Shown here: piece after piece, positions 57,955 to 59,925 of the stretch | How the letters are laid out: each line of letters opens with the position of its first letter | Numbering within the stretch: position 1 is the stretch's first letter | NCBI GenBank assembly: GCA_028710565.1 | Contig: JAQTTV010000019.1 | Coordinates: forward strand, 1-59,925 | Length of the DNA: 59,925 bases | Source of the DNA: Gallionella sp. | GTDB lineage: Bacteria; Pseudomonadota; Gammaproteobacteria; Burkholderiales; Gallionellaceae | Direction: 5' to 3' | Translations under genes and position numbers: made by a program | Notes under the pieces: generated by a model | What the model was told of the DNA's origin: nothing | What the model saw: only the letters and a program-made list of their open reading frames with translations | Databases searched by the model: none

Positions 57955-58271
57955 TGGCAAGACAAGCGCAGCAATTCTCAATCCAAAGTTTGTACCAACA
58001 CACTGCCATATTGCGCGAAGGGGGTTGTAAAAAGCTATCGCGCAATAAAAAACCGACCACGCAAGTGATCGGTTTGGGGTGAAGTCCGCCAAAATCAATG
58101 CGCGGGGTGAAGTGTCGTAGGGTGGTTTCGCATAGCAAACCTGCTTCTTGGCAGGGGGATTACCTTGCGGCGAATCCACGCTTACGCATTTAACCGTCTT
58201 TTCTTCGTACAAGCAATCCATCACCTGCCAAATATCTTATACTCGCCGAAGATACTTTTTCAGCGCGGATA
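57955..58271. other. Intergenic region with terminator-like hairpin and repeat remnants
   Basis: No convincing gene. At 58046-58075, AAACCGACCAC and GTGATCGGTTT form an 11 bp stem with one G-U pair and loop GCAA; read on the minus strand it ends in T's, so it is a possible terminator without a visible gene. At about 58117-58190 a GTAGGGTGGTTTCGCATAGC.. ..GCGGCGAATCCACGC segment resembles palindromic repeats of other proteobacteria. Confidence 0.45.
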
Positions 58272-59825
58272 ATGACCATGACAAAAGCAGAACTGTTAGC
58301 CAAAATTAAGCAAGCCAAGGCAGAGCAATGGCGCGAACTGGATTTGTCGAATCAAGGGATCAAAGAACTGCCACCTGAAATTGGGCAACTCACGACTTTG
58401 CAATCGCTTGGCTTATGGGATAACCAGCTCAGCACACTGCCGCCTGAAATCGGGCAACTCACAGCTTTGCAATCACTTCTCTTAGGGGGCAACCAACTCA
58501 GCGCACTACCGCCAGAAATCGGGCAGCTCACGGCTTTGCAATCGCTTGACTTAAAGAAAAACCAACTCAGCACACTGCCGCCTGAAATCGAGCAACTCAC
58601 GGCTTTGCAATCGCTTAGCTTATGGAGCAACCAACTCAGCACTCTGCCACCTGAAATCGGGCAACTCACGGCTTTGCAATCGCTGGAATTAGGGGACAAC
58701 AAACTCAGCACACTGCCGCCTGAAATCGGGCAACTCACGGCTTTGCAATCGCTGGAATTATGGGACAACAAACTCAGCACACTGCCGCCTGAAATCGGGC
58801 AACTCACGGCTTTGCAATCGCTTGTCTTATGGGGAAACCAACTCAGCATACTGCCACCTAGAATCGGGCAACTCACGGCTTTGCAATCGCTTTACATATG
58901 GGGCAACCAACTCAGTACACTGCCGTCTGAAATCGGGCAACTCACGGCTTTGGAATCGCTTTACTTAGGGGACAACCAATTCAGCACACTGCCGTCTGAA
59001 ATCTGGCAACTCACGGCTTTGCAATCGCTGGACTTAGGAAACAACCAACTCAGCACACTGCCGCCAGAAATCGGGCAACTCACGGCCTTGCAATCGATTG
59101 ACTTAATGGGGAATCAACTCAGTACACTGCCATCTGAAATCGTGCAACTCACGGCTTTGCAATCGCTGGACTTAAAGAACAACCAACTCAGTAGACTACC
59201 GCCTGAAATCGGGAAACTCAGCAATTTGTTGGTTTTGGATGTGCGAGAAAATCCTGCTTCATTCCCCGCGAAATTTGCGCACTTAAACTGCCAAAAAGAG
59301 GGTATCTATATAGCGAAACATATCCCCCAATTACCCGAAGAAATTTTAAGTAAATCCTTTTGGGAAATTGAACAGTATGTTAGAGACATGCAAGCTGCGG
59401 AAGCATTACCACTTAACGAAGCTAAGCTGATCTTAGTGGGTGAAGGCGCGGTGGGAAAAACCTGTGTGGTGAATCGCTTGATACACAATGCGTACCAAGT
59501 ACCTGAAAAAACAGAGGGCATTGATCGCCATCAATGGGATGATTTAATTATTAATTCACAAAAGGTTCGCTTGAATGTGTGGGATTTTGGCGGGCAGGAG
59601 GTGTTGCACGCTACGCATCAATTCTTTTTGACTAAGCGTAGTTTATATGTGCTGGTTTTAGATGCACGGCGCGGCGAACAAGAAAGCCGCTTGGAGTATT
59701 GGCTTAAATTGATTCAAAGTTTTGGCGGGAATTCGCCGATATTGATTGCGATTAACAAAACTGACCAAGAGCACCGTTTAACCCTCAATAAAATTCACTG
59801 GCTCTATGTGATTTGTAGTGGGTAA
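58272..59825 (+). pseudogene. LRR-Roc (Roco) GTPase gene interrupted by an insertion sequence
   Basis: 517 codons up to a stop inside the insertion sequence. Thirteen 23-residue leucine-rich repeats (about 18-325; NQLSTLPPEIGQLTALQSL type), then a Roc GTPase domain: P-loop GEGAVGKT at about 390-397, switch WDFGGQEVLHATHQFF, and AINKTDQ as the base-recognition motif. After DQEHRLTLNKI the sequence becomes HWLYVICSG-stop, which is the end of an ISL3-type element (from 59800). The COR domain expected after Roc is missing here, so the gene is broken or its remainder lies beyond the element. Confidence 0.88.
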
Positions 59826-59925
59826 TGCGATAATTGAAGCGTGAATAGCACAACATTATTTAGTATGGCACTTGGCCTGCAAACCCCTTGGCGAGTGAAC
59901 GATATTTCATTTTCTGGCGAGGAAT
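59800..59925 (+). mobile_element. Left end of an ISL3-family insertion sequence
   Basis: From 59800 the sequence GGCTCTATGTGATTTGTAGT resembles an ISL3 left terminal repeat (family ends start GGCTCT). A transposase gene starts 41 bases later and runs off the window. About 8 bases before 59800 (AAATTCACT region) could be the target duplication, but the other end is not visible. Confidence 0.7.
59841..59925 (+). CDS. ISL3-family transposase, N-terminal fragment
   Basis: 28 codons from GTG at 59841 to the window edge, behind TTGAAGC (weak site). The translation begins NSTTLFSMALGLQTPW and RVNDISFS, matching the usual start of ISL3 transposases (LFSxALGLxxPWxV). The remainder, including the zinc finger and DDE core, is beyond the window. 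Confidence 0.75.
   Translation, partial: MNSTTLFSMALGLQTPWRVNDISFSGEE

Noticed and set aside
57928..58224. 98-codon minus-strand frame upstream of the antitoxin
   Set aside because: It runs through a terminator-like hairpin, the toxin-antitoxin promoter and a dispersed repeat; no family pattern.
58352..58876. Minus-strand 174-codon frame opposite the LRR repeats
   Set aside because: Period of 69 bases identical to the LRR units; antisense shadow.

Overview
The window looks like chromosomal DNA of a free-living Gram-negative gammaproteobacterium. Three gene orders are typical of that class: mreB-mreC-mreD-mrdA-rodA-rlpA divergent from gatC-gatA-gatB, rpsP-rimM-trmD-rplS, and rarA followed by serS. 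A phosphoribulokinase gene implies a Calvin cycle. With complete cytochrome c maturation and sulfate assimilation loci, many intergenic palindromes, and TIR-WD40 and LRR-Roc proteins, this suggests a sulfur-oxidising autotroph of the Thiotrichales/Beggiatoa kind. That placement is inference; no rRNA or tRNA gene was seen.

Layout. 1-3.2 kb (minus): two membrane proteins, an edge-truncated unknown, homoserine kinase thrB and a DUF2782 protein. 3.4-4.6 kb (plus): a tandemly duplicated small lipoprotein. 4.8-6.7 kb (minus): phosphoribulokinase and nadC. 7.1-15.7 kb (minus): ccmABCDE, a DUF559 nuclease-like gene inside a palindromic repeat element, ccmFGHI, then hemH. 16.0-19.1 kb (plus): six tandem paralogues of a ~135 aa protein with a STAS/SpoIIAA-like pattern. 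19.2-26.6 kb: cysB-type regulator, TauE/SafE permease, then cysI-cysH-cysD-cysN. This locus carries three copies of its own ~130 bp repeat, and 22 heptamer repeats lie directly before cysI. 26.7-32.7 kb: a MITE-like element and a 1944 aa two-partner-secretion adhesin (minus). 33.4-39.5 kb (plus): rarA, an inserted O-acyltransferase bounded by a decayed second copy of the rarA 3' end, serS and a potassium channel. 39.5-47.2 kb (minus): two RlpA paralogues and the rod-shape operon. 47.3-50.6 kb (plus): gatCAB. 50.7-53.7 kb (minus): TIR-TM-coiled coil-14xWD40. 53.9-55.1 kb (minus): glyA. 55.3-57.3 kb (plus): rpsP operon. 57.4-57.9 kb (minus): a RelE-type toxin-antitoxin pair. 58.3 kb to the end (plus): an LRR-Roc gene cut by the left end of an ISL3-type insertion sequence.

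How it fits together. The core content is CO2 fixation (PRK), assimilatory reduction of sulfate through APS to sulfide, haem synthesis feeding cytochrome c maturation, cell elongation, and Gln-tRNA/Asn-tRNA amidation. The accessory content is the most unusual part: the STAS-like array, the DUF559 element with an apparently empty twin at 6.9 kb, palindromes absorbed in frame into gatB, rarA and the adhesin, the TIR-WD40 protein, and the acyltransferase integrated at the rarA 3' end.
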